Source: Helopsaltes ochotensis (lineage: Eukaryota > Chordata > Aves > Passeriformes > Locustellidae). From it: a stretch of 64,000 bases of DNA. Below the pieces are notes generated by a model, which did not search any database, had not been told where the DNA came from, and saw only the letters and a program-made list of their open reading frames with translations. Every line of letters starts with the position of its first letter. The first letter of the stretch is position 1. The stretch spans positions 454,577 to 518,576 of the forward strand of contig VXBM01000198.1 in the NCBI GenBank assembly GCA_013400155.1. The letters run 5' to 3'. The position numbers and the translations under genes are program-made. Of this stretch, positions 60,131-64,000 are shown piece after piece.

Positions 60131-61529
60131 GCTTCTATTAGAACTTTATTTTGTACTGACATTTTTAGCTTGGTGAAACTTAGGAAAATAAGGCTTAGTA
60201 TTTTCTTGTTCATTAGATTTTCATTGCTAGTATCTTTGTCTCCTCTGTGCCCTTGCTCTTTCTTGTCTTAGCTTCTTTTCTTCAGCAACTTTTTGAAAGT
60301 TCTTACCCAAATTTGATACAGAGATAGAAATATTGAAGACATGAGTTTCCAATAGTTTCATGAAAGTTGATGGTTGGGTAGAAGATGCAGTCCTGGTTAA
60401 TGCCTCTGTGAGAAGGGGTAAGCAGACAAAGTGTAGAATCACTAAGTCTTATTTGTTAGAAGTTTGCTGACTATTGAACAGGCATATAGATCAGCTTCAG
60501 CTAAAGCATGTACTGGCTTTTACCATGTAGCGGTGGCAGAAATATTTGGGAGAAGGAGCAGAGATGTGGTTGTAAGGTTGAGGTCTATGGGACAAAAATC
60601 ACTAGTCTGTAGAACCATTCTCACTCAGTAATTTGTTTTCTTTGCAGTAATACTGCACCTCTACTTTTGTAGAGTTAAGAGTGCAAATTATGAGCATGGG
60701 AATAATTAGGGATGTTTCTTGGCCTGGCAGCCCGTGTTTTATATCTTGCTAGTAACTATTAAAGGAATTATGGAATGGAGTGCTTAATGAAATTGAATTA
60801 GAGGAAAGGAATGCTATTGAAAGTTCATAATTAGATCTTGTGTATCAGGACAAAATTCTGAAAATTTGTGTACATTTTGTTTTTATATCAGTTTTTATCC
60901 TTAGTTTATGGGTACGTGACTCTTTTTCCGAGCTATTATAAAACTCGTGTAGTTAAAGATGTGAAAGTAAAGACCAACTTAAAAGCATGTCTCAGGAAAA
61001 AAAGATTTCAATCTGAATAATTACATTTCCTATTCCTAAATTTTGTCATAGTTTCATTTGAAAAAGTTGTCACTAATTTTCTTTGCTTTCCAGTCTCTTT
61101 TCCCAATGCAAACTATAGAACTCTATAAGCTTTGGTTTTCAGTGGTAAACAAATTGGAACTTGTAAGCTGGGCAATGAACACTGACTTAGGATGATTCAA
61201 TAATTTAGTTTTACAAGAAATGATAAAAGAGTAAAAGAAGTAAAGAATTGGAAAGTTTCAGGGAGGACTGTTGAAAAAATTGCCTTTTTCATGATAGCTA
61301 GTAAACTCTAACTTTTCAGTGAGAAGGAGTGTAGATAAAGGGAAGGGGGTATGGTAAAGGCTTGTGATGACTGGCATGGGTAAGGTGACCAAAAAGCTAT
61401 TGTTCATGGAATCTTCCAGTATACGTAGAGACTCCAAAAGAAAAAGTAAGCTTAAGGAGATGGTTTATTTCACATATGCATTCCTTACTCTCCTTGGTGT
61501 GGTATCGTGTTATTATATTGTAATAATGT

Positions 61530-62200
61530 GTTTGCCTGTACAAGCGATAGGAGAAACCCCTGTCCCCCTTTACCCCTTCCTTCCCCCCCTTTTCCATCCT
61601 CCACTCTTCCTTTCCCCACCCCTGCCATCCTCTCCCTGTCTTCACACATTCCATCCTCTCTGGGTCCCACCCTTGGCTTCCTCCTTTGTCTCAGGTAAAT
61701 GGCCCATCAAGTGTATCTATTGTCCAGGCCTCATATAGAATATGGCCAAACCGGTTTCCCCCCCCCATCTCCCTGGCCCCTTTTCCCCCAGAGGTGATTG
61801 CTCCACTCCCCCTGCTTGGTTACCTCACAGTCTGGTTACATTTTCGTGGGACAGAAACATAACCCTTCCCCTGTGCTGCTCAGGTTACAGCCTGTCCCCT
61901 CCCTAAACTCCTCCCCCCTTCCCCTTGGACATAAAAACCCCTAAGAGTCACATGGGCGGGGGGCCGTCAGTGGCTATTCCATTGCAAGCCTTCTCCTGTC
62001 CACAAGTTCTGTGCCTCTCCATATTGGAGAAGAAATAAACTGGACATTTGACTGTCTCCTGTTTCCTTCTGTCAACTCACCTCCGGGGTAAGGAATCTGC
62101 TGAGCCAAAGGAGCCCACCCCTGGGATGCGGCCGTGCTGGAAGATCCCCCAAAAATAGGGGCTTGAAGCGCTTCACCGCACTTGGTGGATTCTAAAATTT
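61530..62200 (+). mobile_element. LTR remnant in sense orientation with TATA and AATAAA
   Basis: A C/T-rich U3-like segment (61550-61920, many C-runs) leads to ATAAAAACCC at 61931-61940, a CpG-bearing R region, and AATAAA at 62034-62039 with GT- and T-rich sequence after it. A U5-like GC-rich stretch continues to about 62200. The GC content contrasts sharply with the intron. It resembles avian ERVK or ERV1-type LTRs. No retroviral genes or second LTR occur in the window. Ends are approximate. Confidence 0.65.
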
Positions 62201-64000
62201 TAATCTCCAAGGGAGATTGGAGCACAGTGGCACAGAAATATATAAGAGGAGCATAGGAGCTGTCCCTGGCTTTCAAAGTCTTGGAGCAGCAACTATTTGC
62301 TGCTGGATTAGTCAGAGGAAGTCAACTTTTCATACTGAATGTAAACGCTTCTCTCTGCACTGTTTGGACATTTGATGGAAGCAAGGTCTTTGGGTAGATA
62401 GGCTTTGCACATGATTTCTTTTGGCTGCTCTGCCATTTATTGTAGACTTTATATTGCTGGATAACAGCTGTGCAGTGTTCTGAAACTATTCAAGTTTAAA
62501 TGTGCTGTAGTGAGTATGCATTGAATTTTTCTTTATTTTCAGAGTGAGAGAAAAGGATGGACAGTTGAAATAATACTTGTTCACTCATTTCTAAAAATGA
62601 AGTAGGTATTGAGGCATGGCATTATTTGTTGTAGACCAAAAAAAGCACTCTTTCTTTCCTTGAAAGACCTTGATTTCTGTAGAGATTGGAGTAACCTATA
62701 CAAAAAAGGAAGTAGGTAACTTTTGGAGATACATGTTTTGCTACCTGAAAAAAAAGTATTGTGTTAGAGAACTGGCCTGAAGGTCCACAGGTCTCTTATT
62801 GCTAATGGTAGCCTAATGCAGTAATAGAAATGGGAGATTAGGCATCGGAGAAATGGAAATCTCCAAGGCCACTGTTTTTCAGAAACTGATAGGTTATACT
62901 GGAGGATCAGTGTCTTGATGTCCAGGTGCTAGTCAGAATTGGACGCATCTGTGCAAAAGTAAATTGCCCACTGCTGTTCTTAATTTTATGTTAGTGTAAG
63001 TTACAAAGAATCGTGGGGTGAATGGAAAACTTCCTTGATGAATCATGTTTCTGATGATAACTTAATTATTTTTATTTCCATACTATGTTTTGAATAGCAA
63101 ATAAAGCATAGAATCAGATACTGAACAGAGATGTTAAAATTTCAAATGGTGTTTGTTCCATTACATTTACTGAATGAAACTGGATTTCTGTAGGAAAACT
63201 GGGTACTCATACAGAGATTATTATTGTACCAGCAATAAGATAGATGAGTTAGAAAATGTTGAAGAGTATTGTCTGTGAAACTAAGTTTTTAGTATTTGAG
63301 TTTAATGTAGCCTGGGATATTCTTCTGTGAGTAGATTGTTTCCATGATATTTTTGGTCCGGCTAATAGCTGAGAATGGAATGTAGAAGATAATGCTACAA
63401 TGATGAACAATAACAATAATGGACTTTTTTTTTTTAAACTGAAAATTACCATTCTTATTGTTTCCATGCTGTGATGATCTACTTTTCAACTGGTGCCTTC
63501 TAAAATACAGCCTGTTTCACGTAGGGTATCTTACAAAAATGAAAGTATAAAGTGAACTGCACAGCTGCAAGTCACTTAAAAGAAAACATTAATAAAACAT
63601 AGTGTAAATGAGACCTTTGTACTTAATACTATGTGTAGTGAAAATATTTTTGCATGAGTGCAATGTTTGAAGAAAAAAGAAAGTTTATTCAAAGTTTATT
63701 CTGGAAGGTTGCTCTGATGACCAGATGCCTACTGAATTAATTGAATGCTCCTAAATAATTAAAATAATAAAATAATACATTAAATGTGACAGGTTGTCTA
63801 AGTCAAGGCAGCAGTTGATACATAAAAGTAAAGGAAGGTTAGAATATTTTCCATTATCTTGTCTGTACATCACATTTACAATACATGCCTTTTGTGCATG
63901 AATGCATTCATTTTTGCTTTCCGTTGAAATCTTGATTGACTGTGGCATCTACAAATGCTTTGTCTGAAAGACATTAGACTTGCATCTAATAAAGACAACA

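Larger units (their letters stand above)
22387..64000 (+). other. KDM4C: KDM4C locus, 5' part (gene continues past the window)
   Basis: This span groups the promoter, coding exons 2-6 and introns 1-6 (intron 6 incomplete). KDM4C removes methyl groups from tri- and dimethylated H3K9 and trimethylated H3K36, using Fe(II), oxygen and 2-oxoglutarate, in the nucleus. The exons join without any frame break into residues 1-226. The assignment to KDM4C rather than KDM4A or KDM4B rests on paralogue-specific stretches such as MTFRPSMDEFREFNKYL, FVAPIYGADINGSIYDE and KSWYAIPPEHGKRLERLAQ, which match what I remember of mammalian KDM4C. The remainder of JmjC, the PHD fingers and the Tudor pair must lie beyond 64000. 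Confidence 0.95.
59835..64000 (+). other. KDM4C: KDM4C intron 6 (incomplete)
   Basis: The intron begins GTAGGA and is still open at the window end; no sequence resembling the next exon (starting with FFP after Gly227) was found. It contains a 72-base T-run 224 bases past the donor and a sense LTR at 61.5-62.2 kb. The remaining parts (60.13-61.5 kb and 62.2-64 kb) are AT-rich with nothing recognised. Confidence 0.85.

Noticed and set aside
59941..60271. Frames rich in Phe or Lys near 60 kb
   Set aside because: They are translations of the poly-T tract and its complement.
1..64000. CRISPR arrays, operons, phage or tRNA/rRNA genes
   Set aside because: No regularly spaced repeats, ribosome-binding-site-led gene rows, cloverleaf-like sequences or rRNA motifs were seen; the window is vertebrate.

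Overview
This is vertebrate nuclear DNA, almost certainly from a bird, and probably a neoavian or songbird-like lineage. It is AT-rich and mostly non-coding. It carries several CR1 LINE fragments, including the CR1-type 3' ends with ATTCTRTR-like terminal octamers, and endogenous-retrovirus LTR remnants of types common in avian genomes. Its only recognisable protein-coding gene is split into short exons with long introns. No prokaryotic features (operons, CRISPR arrays, tRNA clusters) are present.

The gene is the 5' part of KDM4C (JMJD2C), a Fe(II)/2-oxoglutarate histone H3 lysine demethylase, on the plus strand. In birds this locus is Z-linked (established knowledge, not visible here). A CpG-island promoter lies at about 22.16-23.30 kb and is broken by a 624-base assembly gap (22478-23101) that probably hides exon 1. 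Five coding exons follow: exon 2 (ATG at 32609), exon 3 (39880-40055), exon 4 (43253-43367), exon 5 (51506-51699) and exon 6 (59785-59834). The reading phase is continuous across all five and gives residues 1-226 plus the first base of codon 227. This covers the JmjN domain and the first half of JmjC, including Tyr134, His190, Glu192, Asn200 and Lys208. The window ends inside intron 6; the third iron ligand and the zinc site lie in later exons.

Layout: 1-0.3 kb is a CpG-rich edge that may belong to a neighbouring promoter. 0.3-22 kb is intergenic DNA with CR1 and LTR relics and no convincing gene. 22-23.3 kb is the promoter. 23.3-64 kb is the KDM4C transcription unit. Its introns hold a CR1 fragment with an LTR nested inside it, an ERVL-type LTR, an antisense LTR just upstream of the start-codon exon, two sense CR1 copies, a sense LTR with its own TATA and AATAAA signals, and several perfect short inverted and tandem repeats.

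Two splicing features deserve attention. Intron 5 appears to use a GC-AG boundary. Intron 2 has two in-frame 3' splice sites 57 nt apart, the upstream one having the stronger polypyrimidine tract, so its use would insert 19 codons into JmjN. I found no wholly new biological system. The most useful observations are these splice signals, the promoter motif cluster beside the gap, and the nested transposon history. Exact ends of transposable elements are approximate because no alignment could be run.
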